DNA from: Chryseobacterium indologenes
GTDB lineage: Bacteria; Bacteroidota; Bacteroidia; Flavobacteriales; Weeksellaceae
NCBI GenBank assembly: GCA_016025055.1
Contig: CP065590.1
Location: forward strand, 3,534,001-3,598,000
Length of the DNA stretch: 64,000 nucleotides
Direction of reading: 5' to 3'
In this document: positions 55,639 to 64,000 of the stretch, one piece after another
Position numbering within the stretch: the stretch's first letter is position 1
Layout of the letters: each line of letters begins with the position of its first letter
Program-made: the position numbers and the translations under genes
The notes under the pieces: model-generated
Database searches by the model: none
What the model was told of the DNA's origin: nothing
The model's input: the letters and a program-made list of their open reading frames with translations, nothing else

Positions 55639-55666
55639 AGCAGAACTTAACGGTTCTGCTTTTTTT
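55639..55666 (+). terminator. Terminator after the integrase gene
   Basis: AGCAGAAC and GTTCTGCT form an 8-bp stem with a 6-base loop, followed by seven T. Confidence 0.88.
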
Positions 55667-56146
55667 ATGCCCATATTTTATAGCCAAAGCACATTTACTT
55701 CGCTCTGCTATTCCCTTTCTGTAAAAGAGCTTTTCGGCTACTTCTGGAACAGAAGATTAAAAAATGTTGCCATCTACGCCTCCCACACAAATACAATTTT
55801 TTAATCCTCTATTAGTGTGGCTTTGATAGCCCCACCGCTTTAAAAAAGTGTTTTAAAAATTCAGCGAATTGGAAGTGTTATTTCAATTCACTGTAAACCA
55901 TTTCTCAATGCCATCTTCTTAGCTTCCACATTCATTTTTATCCAAAGACCCGTATGCTTTTTGTCCCATTTCAAGAGCAAAGGTATTTCCGTGTTCTTAA
56001 CGCATCACAAAGGTCAAGCAAGTTTGGAAAATAATCTCCACCCGTTGGGTAGTATTTTTTCCAAAACCTTGGTGATGCTAAACACGAACCTTTTATGCTC
56101 GTGAAACGAAACATAGCATACTCCGGCTCTTTAAACGAATAAAAAA
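55667..56146. other. Long gene-poor region at the left of the element
   Basis: About 480 bases with no full gene. On the minus strand a short open piece ending at 55888 (EIPLLLKWDKKHTGLWIKMNV... ending LRNGLQ) reads like a C-terminal relic. The remainder may hold an element origin or regulatory DNA, but no clear hairpin was identified. Confidence 0.35.
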
Positions 56147-56248
56147 ATGTCAGATACGAAAATTAAAAACATTGGAAATGGTAATGAAACGAAACAGCAC
56201 CTCCTCTCATTGCCGAATAAATCTAAAAAAATCAAAATCAATAACTAA
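56147..56248 (+). CDS. Possible 33-aa peptide upstream of ssb
   Basis: ATG 56147 opens MSDTKIKNIGNGNETKQHLLSL and a Lys/Asn-rich end, stop at 56246-56248, 12 bases before ssb. It is highly basic. It could be a leader peptide or chance open frame; the ATG lies after A-rich DNA. Confidence 0.3.
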   Translation: MSDTKIKNIGNGNETKQHLLSLPNKSKKIKINN

Positions 56249-56260
56249 AAATTAAAGAAT

Positions 56261-56653
56261 ATGAACATCACAGGAAGACTGACAAGGGATGCGGAAGTAC
56301 GCACAACGTCACAGGACAAACAAGTAGTAAATTTTTCAGTAGCGACCAACGACAGCTACCGTAACAAGCAAGGCGAACGCATAGAGCAAACAACCTATTT
56401 CGACTGCTCCTATTGGATAACCCCGAATGTAGCCAAGCTACTCACAAAAGGCACTTTGGTAGAACTATCGGGACGAGTAAGTACAAGAGCGTGGACAGGT
56501 AATGATGGAGAGCCAAGAGCAGGTCTGAATTTCCACACCTCACAAATCAAATTGCACGGAGGTAGTAAGAGAACCGAAAGCGTACAAGCTACTGCACAAA
56601 CAGGAAACAACAGTACAGCAGGAAAAGGTACAGAAGACGACCTTCCATTTTAA
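56261..56653 (+). CDS. ssb: Single-stranded DNA-binding protein
   Basis: A 130-aa OB-fold protein: MNITGRLTRDAEVRTTSQDKQVVNFSVATN and QTTYFDCSYW, then a short linker and the acidic tip DDLPF. It is the short plasmid/element type. It stabilises single strands during element transfer or replication, and is the first gene of the cargo operon on the plus strand. Confidence 0.95.
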   Translation: MNITGRLTRDAEVRTTSQDKQVVNFSVATNDSYRNKQGERIEQTTYFDCSYWITPNVAKLLTKGTLVELSGRVSTRAWTGNDGEPRAGLNFHTSQIKLHGGSKRTESVQATAQTGNNSTAGKGTEDDLPF

Positions 56654-56697
56654 TCAAGAACATTCAATCCATTTTTTATATCAAAATTTTAAACATT

Positions 56698-57770
56698 ATG
56701 GCACATAATATCAATTTCAACGAGAGAACAGGACGTTATTCATTTTTCAGCGTTCAGCAAAAAGCGTGGCACGGTTTAGGGCAAATCGTGGAGCAATACC
56801 CAACAAGCGAGGAAGCTATCAAACACGCAGGATTAGATTACGAAGTCGTAAAATCCCCACTATTTACCAAAGGTTCGGGCATTATCGAAACCACCAACGG
56901 TATAGAGATAGGCAGTAGCGAATTGGAAGTACCTAACTATTTCGCCAACATACGCACCGATAACAATGCCGTATTGGGCGTAGTCGGTAAGGATTACCAT
57001 ATCGTACAAAACCGTGAAGCCTTTAATTTCTTTGATGCTATTGTAGGCGGTGACGAGGGCATTCTGTACGAAACCGCAGGAGCAATAGGCAACGGAGAAC
57101 GCATTTTTATTACAGCCAAATTGCCCGATTATATTCGTGTAGGCAATGGCGATGATGTTACAGAAAAGTACATTTTCCTTACCACTTCGCACGATGGTAG
57201 CGGAAGCATCACAGCCGCATTTACGCCTATCCGTATTGTTTGCCAAAACACGCTGAATGCATCTTTACGCAGTATGACCAATGTTGTTCGTATCAAACAC
57301 ACTTCGGGAGCAAAACAACGTATCGAGAACGCTCACAAGATTATGGGACTTGCCAACACATTAAGCAATCAATTGGAGAGTATTTTCAACGAATGGGCAA
57401 AAGTAAAGGTAACGGACCAAGAGGTTAAAAAGCTAATCCAATTGGCACTTTGCCCGAATAAGGAAACGCTTGACCTTATCAAAAAGGTGCAGAAGATGAA
57501 ATTTCCACCGTGTTCAAAAACACCGTTGAAGATGCTTTTGCATACGCAATGATAAGCGACACCCAACAAATGGATACGACAAAAGGAACATTGTTCGGAG
57601 CTTATAATGCGGTTACAGGTTACTATCAGAACGTAAGAAATTACAAGAATGATGAAGCCAAGTTGCAGAGCATTGTATTGGGTGGCACTGCTCAACTCAA
57701 ATCACAGAAAGCATTTGAATTGTGTAATGGTTTTGCTTTAGATGGTGCAGAAATCCTAAACCTTAATTAA
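56698..57770 (+). CDS. DUF932 domain protein, frameshifted
   Basis: About 357 aa once one A is added to the five-A run at 57481-57485; the joined reading is DLIKKGAEDEISTVFKNTVEDAFAYAM. As written, the frame stops at 57552 and a second open frame covers 57510-57770. Contains the DUF932 region (WHGLGQIVEQYPTSEEAIKHAGLDYEVVKSP; TPIRIVCQNTLNASLR). The family is common on plasmids, phages and integrative elements, possibly in replication or as phage LGT-type protein; function is unclear. Confidence 0.85.
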
Positions 57771-57778
57771 ATAACAAC

Positions 57779-57806
57779 AGGCTACCGCTTTAATCGGTGG
57801 TAGCCT
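57779..57806 (+). terminator. Hairpin between DUF932 and Api92-like genes
   Basis: AGGCTACC (57779-57786) and GGTAGCCT (57799-57806) form a perfect 8-bp stem; a short A-rich stretch follows instead of a T run, so attenuation or RNA processing is as likely as termination. Confidence 0.5.
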
Positions 57807-57822
57807 ACTAAAAACAAAAGTT

Positions 57823-58305
57823 ATGGCAAATTGGTGCAGTAATACAGTTGTATTCGAGGGGAAACCCGAAACAATCACAGCAATACAGGAACTTTTTCAA
57901 TCAATGAAGGAAAAGGAAGAAAAAACCGAAGAAGGGCAACTACCCGAATTTATTTCTAAAAATAATGGTGGTTATTTCTTCAATATCTATTGGAATGAAG
58001 GCGATGAAGGGCAATTTCAGTATGAAACAAAATGGTCGCCCAATATAGAAGTAATTCAAAAGATAGCGGAACATTACGAAGTGAACTTTACACAGGATTA
58101 TGAAGAAATGGGCAATCTTATATATGGTAGGGCAACATTTTATGACAAGCTACTCACAGATATTTATTTGGAAGACGAAGATTTTGAACAATACGGGTTT
58201 GATGAAGAAACGGACACCTACCATTTCGAAGGAGAAATTTACGAAAGTGATTACGAGATATTGGAAACCTTGTTGGAACGAAAAATCAAAAATCAGCAAC
58301 CTTAA
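57823..58305 (+). CDS. Api92-like / DUF1281 ferredoxin-like fold protein
   Basis: A 160-aa protein starting MANWCSNTVVFEGKPETI, the common start of Api92-like proteins found on plasmids and phages. Acidic C-terminal half (EDEDFEQYGFDEETDTYHFEGE). Despite the fold name it binds no Fe-S cluster. Function unknown; it belongs to the conserved element backbone. Confidence 0.75.
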   Translation: MANWCSNTVVFEGKPETITAIQELFQSMKEKEEKTEEGQLPEFISKNNGGYFFNIYWNEGDEGQFQYETKWSPNIEVIQKIAEHYEVNFTQDYEEMGNLIYGRATFYDKLLTDIYLEDEDFEQYGFDEETDTYHFEGEIYESDYEILETLLERKIKNQQP

Positions 58306-58316
58306 AATCTACCGCA

Positions 58317-58658
58317 ATGGAAATAGTAACAATAATAGCCACAAAGTTTGTACGCCACGATGTACCCGAATTGGCAACCCTGCAAAATGCAAAGGTTTAC
58401 TTATTAAGGGAAAAACTGAACAAAGGCGAAAAATTGAACCGAGCCGAAAAAAATTGGCTTGCAGAAGCAGTAAACCGAAACGCCTATTTCAAAAGAGCTG
58501 TACCGCTTATGGGTTATCGCTTTGGATTTGAGGATGTTTTAAAATCCTATATCGTAAAGCAGTACGGTAGTTGGGCAGAATACAACGCTCCCGATAAAAC
58601 AAGTCTTAGAAGTATCATTTATGGCAGGATTGACCAAATAGCGGAAATCAGCAAATAA
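58317..58658 (+). CDS. Conserved hypothetical protein of the element
   Basis: A 113-aa protein (MEIVTIIATKFVRHDVPELATLQNAKVYLLREKL). No known domain; helical, basic, no signal peptide. Position inside the tightly packed ssb-PRTRC block (11 bases after the Api92-like gene) supports a real gene of the backbone. Confidence 0.65.
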   Translation: MEIVTIIATKFVRHDVPELATLQNAKVYLLREKLNKGEKLNRAEKNWLAEAVNRNAYFKRAVPLMGYRFGFEDVLKSYIVKQYGSWAEYNAPDKTSLRSIIYGRIDQIAEISK

Positions 58659-58676
58659 CACTTAAAGCCAAGTACG

Positions 58677-58859
58677 ATGAAAATCATAGATAAAAAAGGG
58701 AATTGGATTGAAGTTACCGACCTCATAAAAGCTATTCAACAAACAGGTTGGTATAAAGAATATCAGCACCACCCACCAACAGAAACAGACAAGGAAAGAC
58801 AGGAATATTGGGCAGATATGCACGAGAAACTTAAAAAAGAAAAAAGTAATAACAATTAA
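58677..58859 (+). CDS. Small conserved hypothetical protein
   Basis: A 60-aa polar protein (MKIIDKKGNWIEVTDLIKAIQQTGWYKEYQHH) with a charged C-terminus. Gaps of 18 and 12 bases to its neighbours suit an operon. No function recognised. Confidence 0.6.
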   Translation: MKIIDKKGNWIEVTDLIKAIQQTGWYKEYQHHPPTETDKERQEYWADMHEKLKKEKSNNN

Positions 58860-58871
58860 AATTTAAGAACG

Positions 58872-59489
58872 ATGAACACCAATTTTTTCAATCAGATACA
58901 GCAGTTGGACTTTACAGGAGTATTACAACTGAACATTTCAAAAGGAATAGAAAGCAACCTAATTGTAACAGTATTGCTCAATAACGAACAATGCGGAGAT
59001 AGTGCAAAAAATCTAATTCCACCATTGACCTTTAACGCCACACCCCAGGAGTTTGACGAGGGATTTTTTGAGCAGATAACCACACCTATACAAAAGGTAT
59101 CGGGCTTAATGGTGGATATGGAGAAATTTCAAAAGCAACTTGATGAAGCCAAAGCACAATCGGCAATCGAGAAAGCAAAAACCGAAAAAGAGAAAAAAGA
59201 AAAAGAAGTCAAAGACAAGAAGTTTAAAGATGCAATGGCAAAGGCGGACGAGTTGGAGAAAGAGGGCAAATTCCGTGAAGCGTGGATAAAAGTTCCCGAT
59301 ATAACGGAGTTTCCCGAAAAAGCAGACGAGATACGCAAACGCAAAATAGCATTATCCGACAAATTCGCAACACCGAGCCTTTTCGGAGCAATGGACGAAG
59401 CAAAACCCGAACCACCAATAGAGCAAGAAATTACTGCCGATTATCCTATTGATGAAACAGACGAAGATGAAAAGAATAGTAATCATTAA
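58872..59489 (+). CDS. PRTRC system protein E
   Basis: A 205-aa protein matching PRTRC-E: N-terminal MNTNFFNQIQQLDFTGVLQLNIS and NLIPPLTFNATPQEFDEGFF, then a long Lys/Glu-rich coiled coil (residues 90-150) and an acidic tail. PRTRC means ParB-related, ThiF-related cassette, a conserved set on plasmids and integrative elements whose function is unknown. Confidence 0.85.
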   Translation: MNTNFFNQIQQLDFTGVLQLNISKGIESNLIVTVLLNNEQCGDSAKNLIPPLTFNATPQEFDEGFFEQITTPIQKVSGLMVDMEKFQKQLDEAKAQSAIEKAKTEKEKKEKEVKDKKFKDAMAKADELEKEGKFREAWIKVPDITEFPEKADEIRKRKIALSDKFATPSLFGAMDEAKPEPPIEQEITADYPIDETDEDEKNSNH

Positions 59490-59500
59490 AACAGAACATT

Positions 59501-59719
59501 ATGTTATTAGCAACGCAATTAGAAAGAGTTTTTATACTCAAAGATAAAGGACAGGACATAAGACTGACCGACCCCGAACCACGTTGGAGCGTGGAAGCCG
59601 TAATGAATTTTTACGCCAATATGTACCCGATTTTGACTACGGCAAAAGCATCTGCACCGCAGATAAAAGACGATGCAGTCGAGTACAAATTTGAGAGCGT
59701 AATGGGAACGAAAGGTTAA
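59501..59719 (+). CDS. PRTRC system protein C
   Basis: A 72-aa protein, the typical size of PRTRC-C, with LERVFILKDKGQDIRLTDPEPRWSVEAVMNFY and a short C-terminal sheet (EYKFESVMGTKG). It is a ubiquitin-like small protein partner in the cassette by family description; its role is unknown. Confidence 0.88.
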   Translation: MLLATQLERVFILKDKGQDIRLTDPEPRWSVEAVMNFYANMYPILTTAKASAPQIKDDAVEYKFESVMGTKG

Positions 59720-59736
59720 ACCAAAATTTTAAAACA

Positions 59737-60900
59737 ATGAATTATGCAACGCAACATCATATCGGGAACTATCAGCATACCCGAACAGAAACGACAACGG
59801 CAATTGCACCGACAGTTGGGCGAGTTCGCCAATTGGCTACAAAGACCAAAGGACGCAAACCAAGTGCAGAAAGACAAGCAGAAATCCGTACCAATAGCAA
59901 TGCTACCAATGGTATTCTAAAGTGTACGTTTCTGCCAAAACTGAAAACAGCAAAATCCGTACAGGCTTGTCAGAAAACGGAGAGGGATTTTTACAAGTCC
60001 CTTTCCCAACTTGCCGAGCATTACAACATTGAGGCAACACAGACCAAGGATTTTGGTTTTCCCTACAATATCGTATTGGCTATGTGGGATATGGAAACCA
60101 AAGTAAAACGTACCAACAAAAATTGGGATAGTTTCAAATTGGTACAGGACAGTAAGAAAACCTTTTTCGTAAGCGAGGAAAGGTACAATGTGGGTACGAC
60201 CTTGTATTATATTCCAATTATACCACTATTTCAAATGCTCAAAGACCCGAAGCGTAAAAAGACTGCACCGCTTCTATTATCAGTATGTAGTTATCTGTAC
60301 CATATTGCCGATGTGCCGTATTACAGACAGGAAGACAGCTATCTGTATTGGTTATATGAAATGCACAAAGATTGGGTGGAACAGGACGAGAAAACGGACG
60401 AAACGGAAAGTTACAAACGTGAGTTGAGAAATGCCGAATACATTGGCGATAGAATAGAACAAAAGCTATTTAATCGAACTAATCTAAAGGTATTTGAACA
60501 GCGTTTGAACCGATTTAAAAGTGTTGATATGTTCGACAAGGAATGTTGGCAAGTGGCTTGTAATGCGTTTGCCCTTTGTACAGAATATCCGAACACCACT
60601 ATTTTCAGCAACGCAACATTGCCCGAAAAAGACCCTTATGATGATGACGAAAATGAAGTAATCGGAATGGAAAAGTACATTTCATTTATTGCAGATACCA
60701 GAGGCTGGTTATACGAAAGCCTTTCAGATACCATCAACAATGAATTTAACGAGTACGGAGCAATGGAAGAACCTACTATTTCCAAGCGATTTGACGGAAG
60801 CGAAATACCAACAGCCAATCTTGATTTTGAGAACCGTTTGTTTGGTTTATTGAATGATTTGAGTGGAATATTATACGAATACAAAACGATAGAAAAATGA
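59737..60900 (+). CDS. PRTRC cassette protein (probably PRTRC-F)
   Basis: A 387-aa protein between PRTRC-C and PRTRC-B, where PRTRC-F usually stands. From NGILKCTFLPKLK (about residue 59) on, the sequence is well formed (FGFPYNIVLAMWDME; TTLYYIPIIPLFQMLKDPKRKKTAPLLLSVCSYLYHIADV). The first 58 residues are Thr/Gln/Arg-rich, and another frame is open over the same bases, so the start is uncertain. It overlaps the next gene by 4 bases (ATGA). Confidence 0.7.
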   Translation: MNYATQHHIGNYQHTRTETTTAIAPTVGRVRQLATKTKGRKPSAERQAEIRTNSNATNGILKCTFLPKLKTAKSVQACQKTERDFYKSLSQLAEHYNIEATQTKDFGFPYNIVLAMWDMETKVKRTNKNWDSFKLVQDSKKTFFVSEERYNVGTTLYYIPIIPLFQMLKDPKRKKTAPLLLSVCSYLYHIADVPYYRQEDSYLYWLYEMHKDWVEQDEKTDETESYKRELRNAEYIGDRIEQKLFNRTNLKVFEQRLNRFKSVDMFDKECWQVACNAFALCTEYPNTTIFSNATLPEKDPYDDDENEVIGMEKYISFIADTRGWLYESLSDTINNEFNEYGAMEEPTISKRFDGSEIPTANLDFENRLFGLLNDLSGILYEYKTIEK

Positions 60901-61620
60901 ATACAACAACAGATATAACAGACCATTTTGGCACATTGTACCATCCGAAATCTGCTTTGGTTTTCTATGAAACCAAAGGAACTGAAAACGATATGTATGT
61001 TGAGCATTTTGATATGGACATCAACGGAACGCCTATCAATGCCCATCCATTAACTGTAAAAGAAGCCAATATTTTAGCAAAGTCCTTACAGACCGATGAA
61101 GAAAAGAACCAAGCTTTTTTAAAACCAAAAGGAATTTTGCCGACCAATATCTTACACATCAATCCAAATGCGGAAAAAGGTACGGTACTTTGGTACACCA
61201 AAACACAGCAACGGAAACTGTATTTTGTGGATAGTTTGGGCATACCCAGCGGAATGGCACAAGTACCGCCAATGCTTTGGTTGGCAAGCAAAAGCAGTCT
61301 TACGTTATTTGCTTTGGCAAGCGACAGAAGACCCACCGAGAAAACGCCATTGCATTACGCACCTTACTTCAATATCTACGAGAAAGGCAATGTTTGTATG
61401 GGTACGGTGAGTGTTGATATTAAAAATTCGGCTTCGGTTGAGGAATTTCTACAGGCTTGGGAACATTATTTTTTCAAGTCCTATTTCAGTCATTCATTAT
61501 GCGAAAACTTGACGAAAAAAAAACATTGTGAACCTTTGGAAAGACCTTATCAATACCGATAAACCCTTTCCTAAAGAAGTATTGAAAAAGAACAACAAAA
61601 TCCTTAAAAATCTATTGTGA
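60897..61620 (+). CDS. PRTRC system protein B, frameshifted
   Basis: About 240 aa if one A is removed from the nine-A run at 61515-61523: the end then reads NIVNLWKDLINTDKPFPKEVLKK and stops at 61618-61620. As written, the frame stops early at 61562. Family features: GTLYHPKSALVFYETKG start, GILPTNILHINPNAEKGTVLWYT, ASKSSLTLFAL. It overlaps PRTRC-F by 4 bases and the ThiF gene by one. Confidence 0.88.
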
Positions 61621-62426
61621 TGAATACAGCAAAAACCGCAGTTCATTTTACAGATAATTACCTGCTCAATCCTACCAATCCGATTTCGGTAAACCTTATC
61701 GGGGCAGGTGGCACAGGCTCAAAAGTATTGACTGCTTTAATGGAAATAAACGAAAGTTTGATTGCGTTGGGACACGCAGGGTTACAAGTCCGCCTTTGGG
61801 ACGATGATGTTATCACGAGTGCCAATTTGGGCAGACAGCGTTTTGCAGAAAGTGAAACAGGATTATACAAATCCGTTGCTTTAGTCAATCGTTGTAACCG
61901 TTGGGCAGGAACAAATTGGAAAGCCGAAACGGTAAAATTTGAAAAAGATAATTTTGGCAGACCACCCGAAAAAGCAAGGGTAACCATTACCATTACTTGT
62001 GTGGATAATGTACAGGCGAGGTTTGGTGTTGCTGAAATTCTTAAAGAAATAAGTTACCGCAGACATTATCAAGACGAACCAAAATATTGGTTAGATTTTG
62101 GCAACAGCCAAGATACAGGACAAGTGCTACTATCTACTATCGGAGAGATAAAACAACCAAATTCTGAAAAGTACGAAACGGTGGCAAGCCTGCCATTTGT
62201 TACCGATGAATTTGGCGAACTATTGAAGCAATCCGAACAAGAGGACAACACGCCAAGTTGCTCACTTGCCGAAGCGTTGGAACACCAAGATTTGTTTATC
62301 AATTCATCATTGACACAAATGGGTTGTTCGTTATTGTGGAACTTGTTTCGCAAAGGAATGACCGAATACAGGGGATTTTTTCACAATCTGAAAGATTTCC
62401 GCACCCACCCGATAAAAGTCGCCTGA
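61620..62426 (+). CDS. PRTRC system ThiF family protein
   Basis: About 268 aa from ATG 61620 (MNTAKTAVHF), one base overlapping the PRTRC-B stop. An E1-like/ThiF adenylating fold with the nucleotide motif LIGAGGTGSKVLTALMEI (residues 26-43), then VRLWDDDVITSANLGRQRF (the conserved Asp/Arg), and CVDNVQARF. In the family this enzyme adenylates a small protein; here PRTRC-C could be the partner. The catalytic Cys is not clear. Confidence 0.9.
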   Translation: MNTAKTAVHFTDNYLLNPTNPISVNLIGAGGTGSKVLTALMEINESLIALGHAGLQVRLWDDDVITSANLGRQRFAESETGLYKSVALVNRCNRWAGTNWKAETVKFEKDNFGRPPEKARVTITITCVDNVQARFGVAEILKEISYRRHYQDEPKYWLDFGNSQDTGQVLLSTIGEIKQPNSEKYETVASLPFVTDEFGELLKQSEQEDNTPSCSLAEALEHQDLFINSSLTQMGCSLLWNLFRKGMTEYRGFFHNLKDFRTHPIKVA

Positions 62427-62853
62427 CCCGAAAATTTGGGTGGCAAAAATGCAATTCCTCGCTACGGTCGGAAACGCATTTTTGCGGTTTAAAGCGGATG
62501 CAACCACTTTGTCAAAATGCACCACTACACAATTGCCTTTCCTTACATTTTACCAAACAGATTGCTAAATTATTACGTGGGATATTCGCTATCCCATTTG
62601 CTGTATTTAGTATTGACTTCTTTTCTTTCCACACAGCGATCAAAGAAAAGCAAAAGAACGTCGCCTGATTAATGATCGCTTATGACCTGTTTTTCGGATA
62701 GAAATATTTCGAAGAAAATTACTATTTAGCAGCTTAGCAGCAATATGAATTTAGTAGACAATTTAAGCTAATAACAAACTTAAACTGACAAAAAGTCTGA
62801 ACCAAATAAATGGGCAACTGTTTGATATATAAAGATGTATAAAAACTAAAATT
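62427..62853. other. Gene-poor spacer between PRTRC cassette and CBASS operon
   Basis: About 430 bases with no clear gene. It contains a perfect 10-bp inverted repeat, GCAAAAATGC (62443-62452) and GCATTTTTGC (62476-62485), and a near-palindrome just before it (CCCGAAAATTTGGG). A terminator for the cassette or an insertion hot spot for defence cargo is possible. Confidence 0.45.
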
Positions 62854-63836
62854 ATGAAGTTATCAAATAAAGATTTACAAAACTTTATTGAGAAGATCAA
62901 ACTGCAGCCTGAAAATATGGGTAAATACAGAGATCAAATCAATAATTTGAAAGAAAAATTAGAAAAAAAATTGCTGAAGATGATAGTCACGGATTAAAAG
63001 TTCAAAAGTACATTATTGCTGGTTCGTGGAAAAAGCATACAATTTTAAAACCTACTGGAGAAAACCCTATAGATATAGATTTGGTACTCTTTATTTCTGG
63101 AGATAAAGAAATTCATAATGATCTACCCAAATTATATGATTATATTGTTTCTTATTTAAAAAGTATATATCCACAAAAGGATATTCAAAGAGATGTTGAT
63201 GCTAAAGGAAATACAAAATCAATAACAATTTCCTTTAGTGGAACAGGTTTACAAGTTGACATTGTTCCTGTTGTTCCACTACAAGATATAGCCGAATATG
63301 TTTGGCAGCCAAGTCGACGCGGTGGAAAAAAATATATAACAAGTATCAGTAAACAATTAAGCTTTTCACTAGAAAAAAGGCAAAAAAATCCATCTTACAC
63401 CTCCATTGTTAGAACAATAAAATGGTGGAAAAATTATAAAGAATTGCAGCCTACAGACAACGAACCAGGTTTATCATCATTTTCAATTGAATTAATTGTT
63501 GCTTATTTAGATGAGAACTATGGTATAGAAGAAAGTATTGAAGAAGGTGTAATTCGATTCTTTCAATTCGTAAGTAATCCATCATTTCCCATAATTGAAT
63601 TTAAAGATTCAATTAAATCAATTCCTGGCAATTATGACTCACCTATTTACATTGCTGATAATACAAACAAAGAGAACAATATTGTGAAACGTCTTGATAA
63701 AAACAAATGGGATGAAATTATTGAAGAAGCTGAAGATGCCTTTGATACCTTAAATATTGCCGAATCAAAAAATAATAAAGGAGACACTATTCAAGAATGG
63801 AAACGTGTTTTCGGACCAACTTTTAATTTAGATTAA
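62854..63836 (+). CDS. CBASS oligonucleotide cyclase (CD-NTase), frameshifted
   Basis: About 327 aa from ATG 62854 (MKLSNKDLQNFIEKI) once one A is added to the eight-A run at 62963-62970; the joined reading is EKLEKKIAEDDSHGLKVQ. Nucleotidyltransferase core: GSWKKHTILKPTGENPIDIDLVLF (GS motif and DxD) near residue 60 and the third acidic residue in LQVDIVPVV. Later segments (SIVRTIKWWKNYKELQ; LSSFSIELIVAYL) form the C-terminal lobe of the OAS/cGAS-like fold. On phage infection it should make a cyclic oligonucleotide that activates an effector. It overlaps the HORMA gene by one base. Confidence 0.9.
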
Positions 63837-64000
63837 TGCCTATGTACGGAACAACTACAAAAACCAGCACTTATACAGTTTTAGATATAAGAAAAACCTT
63901 TGAAGGCTGTGAAGCTGATATTAGAACAATTGCACGAAGAACTGGAAAATGGACAATGGAATATGTTGATAAACTATTCTATGACATACTTTTATTGGCT
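63836..64000 (+). CDS. Bacterial HORMA domain protein of CBASS (partial)
   Basis: A 55-codon start (MPMYGTTTKTSTYTVLDIRKTFEGCEADIRTIARRTGKWTM...), cut by the window end; ATG at 63842 is another start. The start resembles bacterial HORMA family proteins of CBASS, which bind a peptide and switch on the CD-NTase; TRIP13-like ATPase and effector genes are expected after it. Together with the upstream cyclase this suggests a type III CBASS system. Confidence 0.85.
   Translation, partial: MPMYGTTTKTSTYTVLDIRKTFEGCEADIRTIARRTGKWTMEYVDKLFYDILLLA

Noticed and set aside
59744..59920. Alternative small protein in another frame (MQRNIISGTISIPEQKRQRQ...)
   Set aside because: It is open for about 58 codons and looks plausible, but it lies within the start of the PRTRC-F-like gene; I cannot decide without homologues, so only the longer gene is listed.
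1..64000. CRISPR array or rRNA operon
   Set aside because: No regularly spaced repeats and no rRNA-like sequence were seen while reading the window.

Overview
The window looks like chromosome of a Flavobacteriia member close to Chryseobacterium or Elizabethkingia (Bacteroidota). The signs are Bacteroidota -7 promoter boxes (TAnnTTTG), type IX secretion (T9SS) sorting domains, SpvB/RHS proteins of the DUF6443 type, a CTnDOT-like integrase, and intergenic palindromes of the kind common in that group. Species cannot be named from sequence alone.

Layout. 0-5 kb: tail of an unknown gene, a short-chain dehydrogenase and a large DUF2723 membrane protein. 4.8-9.8 kb: a nitric-oxide defence cluster on the minus strand (hemerythrin, quinol NO reductase, RIC/ScdA iron-sulfur repair protein, cytochrome c, small membrane protein, Rrf2/NsrR-like repressor) with three similar inverted-repeat operators. 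9.9-14.8 kb: a divergent AraC regulator and a TolC-HlyD-MFS efflux operon. 15-25 kb: DJ-1/AraC proteins, an S66 peptidase, two near-identical tRNA-Lys genes flanking an AraC gene and a PhlG-like hydrolase, a GNAT enzyme, and two tandem TPR/HTH sensor proteins. 25-27 kb: a Tet(X)-related monooxygenase with an AraC gene. 27.3-34.6 kb: an eight-gene minus-strand operon joining HypA, HypB and a UreE-like nickel chaperone to a FecBCD-type ABC importer, a GNAT protein and a TonB-dependent receptor. 35-38 kb: methyltransferase, Crp/Fnr regulator, PanE-like reductase. 38.2-42.6 kb: ferredoxins, ferredoxin reductase, FMN reductase, DUF2480 and superoxide dismutase, divergent from a SufR-like Fe-S regulator whose operators match CAAC-N6-GTTG. 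43-54 kb: a T9SS protein, two very large SpvB/RHS proteins, a fibre-like protein, a variable C-terminal tip and a candidate immunity lipoprotein, i.e. a polymorphic-toxin-like locus. 54.4-64 kb: the start of an integrative element (tyrosine integrase, ssb, DUF932, PRTRC E/C/F/B/ThiF) and, at the right edge, a CBASS anti-phage operon (CD-NTase plus bacterial HORMA protein, cut by the window end).

A striking global property is that at least ten otherwise good genes are each broken by a one-base length change inside a homopolymer run (mostly one A or T missing). I think this mainly reflects homopolymer errors in the assembly, so these genes are described here as reconstructed across the frameshift. 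Two sites (DUF2723 gene, NO reductase gene) also fit canonical -1 slippery heptamers, and one (a run of ten G in the RHS protein) fits a phase-variable tract; these are the ones worth checking.
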